This document shows, piece by piece, positions 24,212 through 34,085 of a stretch of DNA of 64,000 nt (its first letter is position 1; every line of letters starts with the position of its first letter). This DNA comes from Agapanthus africanus (lineage: Eukaryota > Streptophyta > Magnoliopsida > Asparagales > Amaryllidaceae). Under the pieces are notes generated by a model. It saw nothing but the letters and a program-made list of their open reading frames with translations. It had not been told where the DNA came from and searched no databases. The position numbers and the translations under genes are program-made. The DNA is taken from positions 375,681,582 through 375,745,581 of the forward strand of contig CM057337.1 of assembly GCA_030015575.1 (NCBI GenBank). The letters run 5' to 3'.

Positions 24212-24223
24212 CAAATGGGAGAT
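24212..24223 (+). promoter_or_regulatory. Polypurine tract of A
   Basis: CAAATGGGAGAT directly before the TGTTAG head of the 3' LTR. Confidence 0.82.
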
Positions 24224-26430
24224 TGTTAGTTATATGTATGCCCTGGAGGCCATTACTACACATAGGATGTATATTGTAGTGGATGCTTGGACATATATAG
24301 GGATGACTTTCTTGCTCGATATGATAGTATGCTATCTGGTTACTCTTTACCATAACGTGTACACTGATTATCTCTCTGTTACATGTTGGTAAAGCCCTTA
24401 GGATGTGTACTTGACTACCTGGACTATGATGCGGATCATACTAGTGGGGACATGGTAGTCCATAAGTACATCCTTTAAGCTCCCTAGTCGTGGGTGTATC
24501 GAGACAGGGCATCGATATATCAGAGTAGACTAGCGTATACATTCTCGACCCATACAGATGGGCGATGGATGATCCCATATCCATTGGTGTTTGACATCAG
24601 AGATGATATACGGGTGCTCAGTGGAGACTGGGTACACTGGAAGGATTCGCCGAGAACTCCCAGATGGTATTATACCTCACGTCAGATGGCAGTTCTCTGG
24701 CGACACTGGTACAGGTTAGTCTGTAGACCCGAGATCGTCATAGAGTCTTGTGTGATTCCCACTGTGCTTTGATTTCCACCTTACCACGTCCAAGAGGGCG
24801 TGCAAAACGGTGGTTTTTGGGTACAGTCCCGAATCACATGGAGGCAATGAGCGATAGGAGGGGATTCGTCTCTCCCGGTATAGAGAGTTGATGTTGCGCT
24901 GTGTTCGATTGGCTATAACCGGAAATCCCTGGCCAGGGTTGCTGAGATTTACTGGTAAGTGTTACCAGTAGTTTCTCGAAATGTTATAGACCTCATATAG
25001 ACACGACTTATCGAGCTATTGGGGTCTGACGTTTACCAGCCCTAAGCGAGATATGCGACATATCAGACGACGAGACCGGACTGTACGATAAGTGTTACTG
25101 GTTGGATTCACAGGAGTGTGAGCGGGCTTGCTCGTTGATCTTCTGATCGCTCAATACCCGGGTGGCCGTTACGTTTGGCAGACCACTTGCGGCTTGTGGG
25201 TGTTTGATATGATCATCACCTACTGCCGGCGTATTGACGAGTCTTTAGAGTCCTACACAGAGGTTTCCTGGCTCAAGCGAAACGAAATAGAAGCGCATAT
25301 GAGATATGCGCGGGACCGAGAATAATACCAGTATGTGATACTGTATTCTATTCTCGCGATTTGTATCATCGGCAGGTTATATGTGATATTGCCGGGTTAC
25401 CGAATCAAATGTTGATTCGATACATTGATACACTTGATATTAGTCGGTTATATGCATTATGACCGGATCATTAAATCAAGTATTGATTTAATGATTTAAT
25501 GTATAATTATATATTTGATATATTACTTTACATTAACTAGTATTTGTTCACTTAAGATTAACTTTCTCACTTGATGTGCACAAGTTATATATGTGATATA
25601 TTTTTGTGCACTTGCTTGTATCATGTTTGATGATACATGCAAACTTGGGTATGTGTTTGCTTTAAACTATGATTAAGTTAATGGTTAGGGTTTGGTTTAT
25701 TTGTTTTATTTATTTATTCCTTTTGGCAAAAACAAAACAGGAGGCTTTCTTTGTTTTACACTAGAAGCTTCATGATAGTTTTGACAAAGTCTTAGCCATT
25801 TTGTTTTTGTCATTTACCTAACCATTTAACTAAACCCTAGTTTATTCTCTACACTCACCCATGGTTGCATTATGATAACCATCACTTCATTTTTTTTTGA
25901 ATTAATTCATTATTCTTTTTCTTCTTCTTCATCTTCATCTTCAAGTGAAGAAAAAGAAAGCTCTCTTGAAAAATATCAAGTGATGATTCCAAGTGAGAAA
26001 TCCAAATCCAAAGTGAACCCACTTCCTATTTCTTCATCCTCTACCACTTGCCAAGTAGTATAGGGTGTTTTCTTCATAAGTTTCATGACTTAGTGAAGTT
26101 GGAGCTTGATTTTGAGTTGCCTCGACGTAGATCATCTTCGGCATCGAAGTCGACGACCTAGCCCGATCATTTCTTCGACGAAACCATCGCTAGAGTCCGG
26201 GATCCAATGATCGCAGCGGAGGGACATCATCACGGAGCTAAGGAAGTGGAGGACCGGATCTACAAAGGTTGTAGTCTCTTTCACTTAGCAGTAAAGTTGT
26301 TTACTAGCTTGTAGTTTCGCCTATTCTCTAGTTAACGATCTAGTTTAGGGTTTCTCGGCACCGGAAAATTGTTGAATTTGGCATGGTTGATGGCTTTTGA
26401 GACCTCATTAGTGTGCCTAGGAACCCTACA
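24224..26430 (+). repeat. A 3' LTR (uninterrupted)
   Basis: 2207 bp from TGTTAG to CCCTACA. This intact copy is the reference used to recognise the split 5' LTR. It ends directly at GTAAT. Confidence 0.92.
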
Positions 26431-26435
26431 GTAAT
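26431..26435. repeat. GTAAT between A and B
   Basis: This single pentamer serves as A's right duplication and B's left duplication. GTAAT also lies at 1357 and 36189. Confidence 0.9.
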
Positions 26436-28538
26436 TGTTAGTGTATATGCCCTAGAGGCCATTACTGTATCATACTAGTATGTATATTACTTGATGGAAG
26501 CTTGGGATATTCACAGTTGTACAGACAATCTTGCTCAATATAGTAGTATGCTACTTGGTTTGTCTCTGCTTTAATGTGTACATGTGTGTTTATTTATTAT
26601 ATCACCTATACGCATTAGTAGAGCCCTTAGGATCTTTGCTTGATTACCGGCGTTGTGATGGCGATCACACTCGTGGGGGCTGGGTAATCTACAAGCACAT
26701 CCTTATACACGTCCCTGGTCGTGGGAGTATCGAGATAGGGCATCGATGCTCCGGAGTAGACTAGCGTATGCGCTTCTCATCCCAGCACGGGAGACGGTCT
26801 GTCCCACAGCCGTCGGTACGTCGTACTTGAGATAGTATGCGGGTGCTCGTTAGGTTACGAGTACACTGGACAGGACTCGTCGGGAACTGACAGGTTGGTA
26901 TTATACCTATCGTCAGTTATCAGTTCCCAGGTGACATGAGTACAGCTTAGTCCGCTGACTTGACACTGGCACTTCGCCTCGAGTGTGTTCCCACTGCATT
27001 TTGATCACTACCCTACCACGGCTCAAAGGAGTCGTGCAAACAGGTAGTGGTTGGATGCAGTCCCGAAACACTTGGAGGCAGTGCCGGTTAGAAAGGATTC
27101 GTCTCTCCCGGTATTGGGGGTTGACATCGCGCTGTGTCTAGGAGAGCCATTACACGAGTAGTCCCTGGCCAGGGCAAGCGAGATATACTGGTAGGTTTCC
27201 AGTGTTATCTCAGGGTGTTTTGGGCTTCACTCCGACACGACTTGTACCGCTATTGGGGGACTGACGTTTTACCGCCCCCTAGGCCCGACATGCGATGTAT
27301 CAGACGAACAGACCGGACTGTACGGAGAATGTCACATTCAGACTCAGTAGGAGTTCAGATGGGGTTCACCTCGTCAGCCTTCTTGTCGGCATCTACCTGG
27401 GGACCGTTACGCACAGCTAGTGCCGCTTGCGGTCTGTGGTTAAACCCACTGCCAGCGTAGTGTCGAGTCTTTAGAGTCCCACACAGAGGGCATTCGTCTC
27501 TGGGAAAAACAGAGTAGAGGTCGCATGGTTTTGCGACAGGGTTCGTTCTCATCCGCGCACTTATGCACGTTTGGAGTCCGGACGGATATTGCCAGCAGGC
27601 TCTGGATTGAGCCGGATACTGGTATATGTTTTGGGGTTGCTTTTATATCTTGGTATTCTTGTTCCTCGGAACGAGAATGCAGGTGTGTATGCACAGTTGC
27701 TTGAGGCGGAGAATGAGGTTTTTCATTAGGGTTTCGGAACGGGTGCGTATGCACAGTTGACAGTTATCATTTTCCAAACCCTAATGGATTTATGGATTAT
27801 CTATTAATAATAGTAATTAAATGAGAATTTAGTTATGGTTGATTTTGTTGACTTGTTGACCATGGTTGACTTGTTGACCATGGTTGAATGTTGACCACCA
27901 TCATGCTTTGAAAGATCCTCCTTGATTCATGCTTACACTTCATTTAAAGAAGCATGATAGTGGTCATTCCAAATTACCATCAACTATTCTTATTTTGAAT
28001 TATTATTATTTAGATAATTCTTTTCTTTTGGCATTATGGTTGCAAGAAAGAAAAAGAGAGCTCATTCTATCATTTAGATTCTCTCTCCTCACTTCATCTT
28101 CTTCTTCCTCTAGCTCAAGGTGATTCCTTCTCATGTGTTGAGAATCCTTCACCTTGAAAAGAAAACAACCCCTAGACACTCTCTACTCTCTCTAGGGTTC
28201 AAGGTTTAGCAAGCCGGAAATCCTAGTTCACTCAAAGATCGAGGAAGAGCCCAAAGGATGAAGCCCTCAGGTGGATCTATCTTCGGCAAAGAGGAGACGA
28301 GGAGGGGAAGCCATTCAAGCTACTACAAAGAACAAGAAAGAAGAACAACAACAAGAAGAGAAGGAGTTCAAGTTGAGGTATAACCACTTTGCATAGTAGT
28401 TAACTCTTCTTTGCAAGTATGCTAGTTTAGTTTAGCAAAGATCCGACTTTTACGGTCCATGTTACAAAGTTTAGAAAAATTTTGATTTACCGTTTCCGCA
28501 ACCCCGAAAGTACCGGGAGAGGTAACGTGGACCTAACA
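26436..28538 (+). repeat. B 5' LTR
   Basis: 2103 bp, TGTTAG to CCTAACA. It includes CCCTGGCCAGGG at 27163 and the GGCTC-tggatt-GAGCC hairpin near 27599-27614. Confidence 0.93.
28376..28382 (+). other. Splice-donor-like AG|GTATAA in the B LTR
   Basis: GAGGTATAAC lies about 160 bp before the LTR end. The same motif at a like position occurs in C (40823), F (TTAGGTATAACC, inverted near 62142-62153) and the Gypsy LTRs D (14407) and G (45203). It would pair naturally with the acceptor at 30786; use as a donor is inference. Confidence 0.35.
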
Positions 28539-28539
28539 G

Positions 28540-28551
28540 TGGTATCAGAGC
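28540..28551 (+). promoter_or_regulatory. Primer-binding site of B
   Basis: TGGTATCAGAGC, initiator tRNA-Met type, one base after the LTR. Confidence 0.93.
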
Positions 28552-28750
28552 CTAACTAAACTTAAACTAGCTTGGTAGCGAAGTGTATGGAAGTTCGAAA
28601 CCGAAAAATCGCAAAACCGGAAAAACCAAAACCCTAAGTTTCTGTTGAATTTTTTTCTGCTCTAAATGAAAAACTTTATACTTGTAAATTCGGCTCAGGG
28701 TTTTTTTTGAACACACAAGAAATACGATGCCCTAATTCATTTAAACCGCC

Positions 28751-28791
28751 GCGCTTCCGCGGCACGAGGTAGGCATGTGCCGCGGAAGCGC
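28751..28791 (+). other. 15-bp perfect GC-rich hairpin in the B leader
   Basis: GCGCTTCCGCGGCAC (28751-28765) pairs perfectly with 28777-28791 across an 11-base loop. E2 has a related but different stem at 55984-56016 (AACCGCGGCA / TGCCGCGGTT). Confidence 0.65.
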
Positions 28792-29241
28792 CGCAGTTTG
28801 TTTTCTTCTCTGCATCGTTTTTCGTGCAGTGTTCTTCTGGTGGGATTTTGGGATTTTTCAGATATATTATATGTGCCCAGATTTTCCAGAACTGAAATTC
28901 ACTTTTGGGGTCCTATAATTCCGTATTTTTTTCCGAACTTCACTGCACTTTGGCTATGTTGGTTATATCTGTGTTGCTTGCATGTATTGAACGTCGGCTA
29001 ATCGCTATAAGATGATTAGTCGGGGTTATACATGATCTGTGTTTGATATTGGAATGTGTATATGAATCTGTTGGACTGTCGCGGGTGAATAGCCGGGTTG
29101 GATGTGAGATGAGCTTTTGTTTTTCTTTCATTCATTGTAAATGTAAATTGATGTAACAATATTATTTGTTTGGCCGCACAACCGGGTCGGGGTTGTAGCC
29201 GTCATTGTATAATTCTTTTTACTGTTTTTGCTCCTAGGATA

Positions 29242-29306
29242 GACCCATGGAGGGGTGCACAAACTGCCAAGTACTTGGCGGGTAGTTTGCCGCACCCGTA
29301 GGGGTC
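29242..29306 (+). other. Long covarying leader hairpin in B
   Basis: GACCC/GGGTC, GGGTGC/GCACCC and CAAACTGCC/GGTAGTTTG pair in one nested stem. This is the shortest and cleanest version of the hairpin also seen in A and E. Confidence 0.68.
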
Positions 29307-30098
29307 TTGGGTGGGGTATTTGGCTATTCACCGCGACCGTGTAATCCGCTTTTCGTTGCAGGCTCGAAAGGATTGCGGATTGCTAGTATATCCAATGTAT
29401 TCATCTGTGATCTGTAATGTCTATCATTGCTTTACTATTTAGGCGTTGCTTATGTTTTACAGCCGCGCTAGCCCAGCCCCCGCTCTGTCGTTAGTTAAGT
29501 AACCTAACGAGTGATGACGGGACCCCGTGGCGAATGCGAATGGCATAAGCGTACGTCATATTTTGGTTGTTTTCTGCAATGGTAGGATTAAATGATGGGA
29601 CGCATTAAAAGAACTAATGCAAGAATATCACGCATTAAAAGAACTAATGCAAGAAAATAAACCTAAAAGACGTTGTTGGAACAATTTTTCAAAAAGCTGT
29701 TATTGCAAGGACGTTCATTTTTGTTTTGCATCGCGGTATTCGGTTATGAATGCCCAGCACCTCAGTCGACGAGGCAAGGGCCGAGATCCCTTCACCGGGA
29801 GTGACCCCTTGGACAAAAATTTGCGTCAGGGTAATAACTTCACTATAGTCGATTATTCTTGCTTTGCATCGAGGTATTCATCTTACGAATGCCCAACACC
29901 TCACTCGACGGGGAAAGAGCCGAGATCCCTTCACAGGGAGTGACCTCTTTAGCGAAAAGTTTTCGCCACTATTTTTCCAAAAAGGGTTATCAGGTTCCTT
30001 CAACGACATCAAGTTCATTACGTTAACGGGTTTTTCCGCCAAAAAAAACCCAGCCGTAGCCCTCCGTCATTTCCTACAAGTACTACTCAGTATTCGAG

Positions 30099-30304
30099 CT
30101 ACGTATTTTGGCATTGTCAAGGCGTAGTGATCGGTAGCTAAGTATTGCTTGTTTGCAACCTTATTTTTTCAGATTATTTAGGACAGTCGCATAGCAATGT
30201 TGGCATTGTCAAGAGTTGTGCGGGTGGGTCTAAGTTAATCAAGATAATGACGGGCCGAACTTGACTAACAGTTCATGATATGTTGGCATTGTCAAGGTCA
30301 TGAA
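30099..30304 (+). other. Triplet of apical hairpins in the B leader
   Basis: All three apices read TTGGCATTGTCAAG. The outer stems are CTACG/CGTAG (30099-30127), a less perfect one at 30188-30222, and TTCATGA/TCATGAA (30272-30304). Confidence 0.66.
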
Positions 30305-30767
30305 TCGTTAGGGGCAAAAACCACATCGGGAGTTTCAAAAGAACTGAAACTTGCAGATTTAGCATACCTTCTGGAGTGTGGTGACTAGAGTGGATTCCAT
30401 CTAGGTTATCACACAATGACAGTTGGATCCCGATCCCACTGATGAGTTGGTTTACTCTCGGGAGATTATTTCACTTAACGATCAATGCTATAAACCTAGT
30501 AGGTGTCTAGAAAGGTGTTAGCGGGGTTACGCCCCCAGGGAAAAGAGGTTCTTTAATTAAGAAACTTCGCGAAAGCGTTGGAAAACCTCCCTCGAAGTAC
30601 CGACACTAGCCTGGCTGAAAGGTTAAGCAAGTATTGTGACGTGAATTAAAACCCGGCTAGTTCTTCTTTTAAAAGGTTTTAAGAAGGATTTGAGGAAACA
30701 GTGGGAGACATCCTGGTTAGATAAATTAATAAACCAATCTAATCTTGCAAGAGCATACGCTGAGTGT

Positions 30768-30787
30768 TTCTTTTCTCTCTCTCCAGG
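30768..30787 (+). other. Splice-acceptor-like site before B pol
   Basis: A long pyrimidine tract ends in CTCTCTCCAG|G. The same site precedes pol in A (CAG at 21410), E1 (7294), E2 (58067) and E3 (minus, near 52463). Confidence 0.5.
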
Positions 30788-30822
30788 CAGCAACCTTTTC
30801 ACGCCCTAATCAAGATAATAAA

Positions 30823-32745
30823 ATGTATCGCTTGACCGATCCGAATTCTTATTCGGGACTGGGGAAAGTTGGTTCAGCTCTAACTTGTGACAACAGTCAT
30901 GAGTATGAGAATGGGAAAGAGGAAAGTATGGATTTCCAGGATACCCAGTTGAAGAAGAAGCATGGTTTTGCATCTACTTCAGGTGTTCTTGTAATTGAGA
31001 ACTGTTTTACGGTCAGCCCTACCTCCTGGGTACTTGATACCGGATCAGGATCTCATATCTGTAATTTATTACAAGGACTGAGAAAAAGTAGGAAAGTTGC
31101 ACCGGGTGATATGTCGCTCAGAGTAGCGAACGGAGCACAAGTTAATGCGGCAGCCGTCGGTGAATATCACCTAGTATTGCCAAATGGCAAGACTATGATT
31201 TTGAACGATTGCTACTATGTACCCTCCATGGTTTGCAACATCATATCAGTTTCTTTACTCGATAAAGATAGATATAAGTTTGTTCTTGAAAAGAATATCA
31301 TGAACATTTACCTTGATAAGGTACTGGTTGCAGAGGGTACACTGTTTAATGGTATCTACATTCTAAATCAGAACACAGTTCTCAATATACAAAACACACG
31401 CAAGAGGAAGAATTCAGATACAAATGAATCCTACTTGTGGCATTGTAGACTTGGTCATGTCGGAGAGAAAAGACTGAGTAAGTTGCACAAAGATGAACTC
31501 TTGAATGCGTTCGAGTTTTCATCTTATGAAACTTGTCAGTCTTGTCTCAAAGGAAAGATGACCAAATCTCCGTTCACCGGACATGGAGAAAGAGCAAGAG
31601 AGCTCTTGGGACTCATACACAGTGATGTGTGTGGTCCGATGTCTATACTTGCAAGGGGTGGGTTCTCGTACTTCATCACATTCACTGACGATCTCTCTAG
31701 GTTCGGATATGTGTATCTGATGAAACACAAATCTGAAACTTTTGAGAAATTCAAGGAATTCAGAAACGAAGTAGAGAACCAGACAGGCAAAAGTATCAAG
31801 ATCCTCCGGTCTGATAGAGGAGGGGAGTACTTAAGCACGGAATTCCGAGATTACTTAAAAGAGAATGGTATTCTCTCTCAGCTCACTCCTCCTTATACAC
31901 CACAGCACAACGGTGTATCGGAGAGAAGGAATCGCACCCTATTGGATATGGTTCGATCCATGATGAGTGATGCTGAGTTACCTTTTTCATTCTGGGGACT
32001 TGCGCTAGATACAACGGCATACTTACTAAATCAGGTTCCGTCTAAATCCGTGCCTAAGACTCCATATGAAATATGGAGTGGAAAGAAACCATATCTAGAA
32101 CGGATTAAGATATGGGGCTGTCCGGCCTATGTAAAAGTACAAAAACCAGACAAGCTTGAGGCACGGTCAGTTTTATGTAAATTTGTGGGATATCCTAGAA
32201 ATTCTCTGGGATATCTGTTCTACCACACTGAGGAACAGAAGGTGTTCGTTGCTCGCCGCGCCACCTTTTTAGAGTGGCAATTTCTTGCAAAAGAAATAAG
32301 TGGGAGCACGGTAGAACTGGATGAAATATCTGATCCACAAACTCAAACTGAGGATTTAGCAGAACCAGAAAATTCAGTGACCCCAAACGAACCTCAGCCA
32401 CTCCGCAGATCTGGTAGGATTTCTCATCCGCCCGAGAGATACTACGGTTTTCTCATAGACGGGGATCGAGAGGATTGCATCTTGGAAGAAGATGACCCTA
32501 CCAGTTTCAGGCAGGCCATTATCAGTAGGGACTCTGATAAGTGGCAGGAAGCAATGCAATCTGAAATGGAGTCCATGTACGCCAATAAAGTGTGGACCAT
32601 GGATATTGCTCCACCTGGGGTAAAACCCGTTGGATGCAAATGGATCTACAAAAGGAAACTTGGTGTAGATGGGCAGGTGGAAACCTATAAAGCTAGACTC
32701 GTTGCAAAAGGTTTTCGTCAAAGACCTGGTTTAGACTATGATTAA
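30823..32745 (+). CDS. pol: B Pol part 1: protease, integrase, start of RT (ends at nonsense codon)
   Basis: The frame is open from upstream of the acceptor; the first ATG is at 30823, chosen as start because plants use ATG. Domains in order: aspartic protease with DTG at 31036; GAG-pre-integrase/zinc finger with WHCRLGH at 31435 and CQSC at 31534; integrase core with catalytic D at 31624 (HSDVCGP), D at 31813 (RSDRGGE) and E at 31921 (VSERRN), a D-x62-D-x35-E spacing typical of Copia; then the RT start ([11 protein letters not shown]...ARLVAKGF). A TAA at 32743-32745 stands where relatives have a Glu codon. The protein would cleave the polyprotein, insert cDNA and begin reverse transcription. 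It lacks the capsid/nucleocapsid region that normally precedes protease. Confidence 0.88.
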   Translation: MYRLTDPNSYSGLGKVGSALTCDNSHEYENGKEESMDFQDTQLKKKHGFASTSGVLVIENCFTVSPTSWVLDTGSGSHICNLLQGLRKSRKVAPGDMSLRVANGAQVNAAAVGEYHLVLPNGKTMILNDCYYVPSMVCNIISVSLLDKDRYKFVLEKNIMNIYLDKVLVAEGTLFNGIYILNQNTVLNIQNTRKRKNSDTNESYLWHCRLGHVGEKRLSKLHKDELLNAFEFSSYETCQSCLKGKMTKSPFTGHGERARELLGLIHSDVCGPMSILARGGFSYFITFTDDLSRFGYVYLMKHKSETFEKFKEFRNEVENQTGKSIKILRSDRGGEYLSTEFRDYLKENGILSQLTPPYTPQHNGVSERRNRTLLDMVRSMMSDAELPFSFWGLALDTTAYLLNQVPSKSVPKTPYEIWSGKKPYLERIKIWGCPAYVKVQKPDKLEARSVLCKFVGYPRNSLGYLFYHTEEQKVFVARRATFLEWQFLAKEISGSTVELDEISDPQTQTEDLAEPENSVTPNEPQPLRRSGRISHPPERYYGFLIDGDREDCILEEDDPTSFRQAIISRDSDKWQEAMQSEMESMYANKVWTMDIAPPGVKPVGCKWIYKRKLGVDGQVETYKARLVAKGFRQRPGLDYD

Positions 32746-34071
32746 ACTTTTTCTCCGGTGGCTATGCTCAAATCCATTCGGATCCTACTTGTCATTGCTG
32801 CCTTCCATGACTATGAAATCTGGAAGATGGATGTTAAAACGGCTTTCCTAAACGGTTGTTTGGAAGAGTGCGTTTACATGGATCAACCAGAAGGTTTCGT
32901 AGACAGTGGGAGCAGCGGAAAGGTGTGCAAGTTGCTTAAATCCATTTATGGATTAAAGCAGGCATCGCGGAGCTGGAACATCTGTTTTGATGAGGCAATC
33001 AAGGAATTTGATTTCATCAAGAACGAAGATGAACCCTGTGTATATAAGAAGATTGTAGGACGAACTGTCGTATTCCTAGTCTTGTACGTGGACGACATTC
33101 TTTTGATAGGAAATGATATTCCTATGCTACAATCGGTCAAGCTATTTTTGTCACAAAGGTTCTCCATGAAGGACCTGGGTGATGCCTCGTACATTCTGGG
33201 GATCAAGATCTATAGAGATAGATCCAAGAAACTATTGGGACTTTCGCAGTCCAGGTACATAGAGACCGTACTAAAGAGATTTAGTATGGAGGGTTCCAAG
33301 CGCGGTAACATACCCGCATTGCACGGAATTACCCTCTCCAAGAAGATGTCTCCTAAGACTGACGAGGAGAGGGTTCGCATGAGCACTATACCCTACGCTT
33401 CGGCGGTAGGATCTATAATGTATGCGATGCTATGTACAAGACCAGATGTAGCTTACGCGTTGAGCGCGGTAAGCCGGTATCAGTCAGACCCAGGGGAGGA
33501 CCACTGGACAGCAGTGAAGAACATTCTCAAGTACCTGAGAAGGACTAAGGAGATGTTCCTGGTTTACGGTAATGGAGACCTCCGGGTCGAGTCCTTTGCC
33601 GATTCAAGCTTCCAGAGTGACAAAGATGACAGCAAGTCCGTCTCGGGTTTTGTGTTTACCCTCAATGGAGGGGCGGTATGTTGGAGGAGTTCCAAGCAGG
33701 AAACCGTTGCAGACTCGACGATGGAGGCTGAATACATTGCTGCAAGCGATGCCGCAAAAGAAGCGGTCTGGATGAAGAAGTTCATTAGTGAACTTCAGGT
33801 GGTTCCGTCCATTGTTGACCCAATACCTTTGTATTGCGATAACAATGGGGCTATAGCTTTAGCGAAGGAACCAAGGTCCCATCAGAAATCCAGGCACATC
33901 TTAAGGCGGTATCACCTGATCAGGGAGATCATTGATCGACAGGAGATCGAGGTGCGGAGAGTAGACACAAAGGACAACACTGCGAACCCATTCACGAAGG
34001 CTTTACCCCAGACTCAGTTCGAGCGGCTGATCGAGATGATAGGTCTTCGATACGCCAGTACATGGCCTTAG
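32746..34071 (+). CDS. pol: B Pol part 2: rest of RT and RNase H
   Basis: Continues in the same frame straight after the TAA, so the two parts were one Pol of about 1080 codons from the ATG at 30823. RT palm motifs are complete: MDVKTAFLNG near 32827 and YVDD at 33085. RNase H follows with acidic residues in FADSSF (near 33594), DSTMEAEY (near 33714) and YCDNNGA (near 33832), then the Copia tail NPFTKALPQTQFE. Stop TAG at 34069-34071, three bases before the purine tract. No ATG restart is obvious at the break. Open frame plus very similar LTRs suggest the nonsense codon is recent. Confidence 0.87.
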   Translation, partial: TFSPVAMLKSIRILLVIAAFHDYEIWKMDVKTAFLNGCLEECVYMDQPEGFVDSGSSGKVCKLLKSIYGLKQASRSWNICFDEAIKEFDFIKNEDEPCVYKKIVGRTVVFLVLYVDDILLIGNDIPMLQSVKLFLSQRFSMKDLGDASYILGIKIYRDRSKKLLGLSQSRYIETVLKRFSMEGSKRGNIPALHGITLSKKMSPKTDEERVRMSTIPYASAVGSIMYAMLCTRPDVAYALSAVSRYQSDPGEDHWTAVKNILKYLRRTKEMFLVYGNGDLRVESFADSSFQSDKDDSKSVSGFVFTLNGGAVCWRSSKQETVADSTMEAEYIAASDAAKEAVWMKKFISELQVVPSIVDPIPLYCDNNGAIALAKEPRSHQKSRHILRRYHLIREIIDRQEIEVRRVDTKDNTANPFTKALPQTQFERLIEMIGLRYASTWP

Positions 34072-34073
34072 TG

Positions 34074-34085
34074 CAAGTGGGAGAT
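34074..34085 (+). promoter_or_regulatory. Polypurine tract of B
   Basis: CAAGTGGGAGAT immediately before the 3' LTR. Confidence 0.9.

Larger units (their letters stand above)
1362..26430 (+). mobile_element. Element A: degenerate Copia retrotransposon, 5' LTR split by E1 and D
   Basis: Complete element about 10.4 kb long once the two insertions are removed. It has a 5' LTR in three pieces (1362-2792, 12928-13554, 18124-18271), an initiator-Met primer site at 18273, a non-coding leader, a broken pol, a purine tract and a 3' LTR at 24224-26430. GTAAT flanks it on both sides. The summed 5' LTR is 2206 bp against 2207 bp for the 3' LTR, which confirms the reconstruction. In their first 490 bp the LTRs differ at roughly 25-30 positions by eye, so A is clearly older than B or E1. 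Confidence 0.9.
28552..30786 (+). other. B leader: long, structured, no gag
   Basis: About 2.2 kb without gag. In order: a 15-bp GC hairpin (28751-28791), a long covarying hairpin (29242-29306), a CGTTAG...CTAACG stem near 29489-29508, a duplicated ATTAAAAGAACTAATGCAAGAA block near 29605-29654, two GATCCCTTCAC modules (about 29720-29950), the triplet hairpins (30099-30304), a CGC-GAAA-GCG hairpin near 30568-30577, a branch-point-like CTAAT near 30739 and the pyrimidine tract plus CAG ending at 30786. All short frames here look incidental. Confidence 0.7.

Noticed and set aside
30745-30822. Extending B Pol upstream to a TTG codon
   Set aside because: Plant nuclear genes start at ATG. The extension also reads through the pyrimidine tract of the acceptor-like site.
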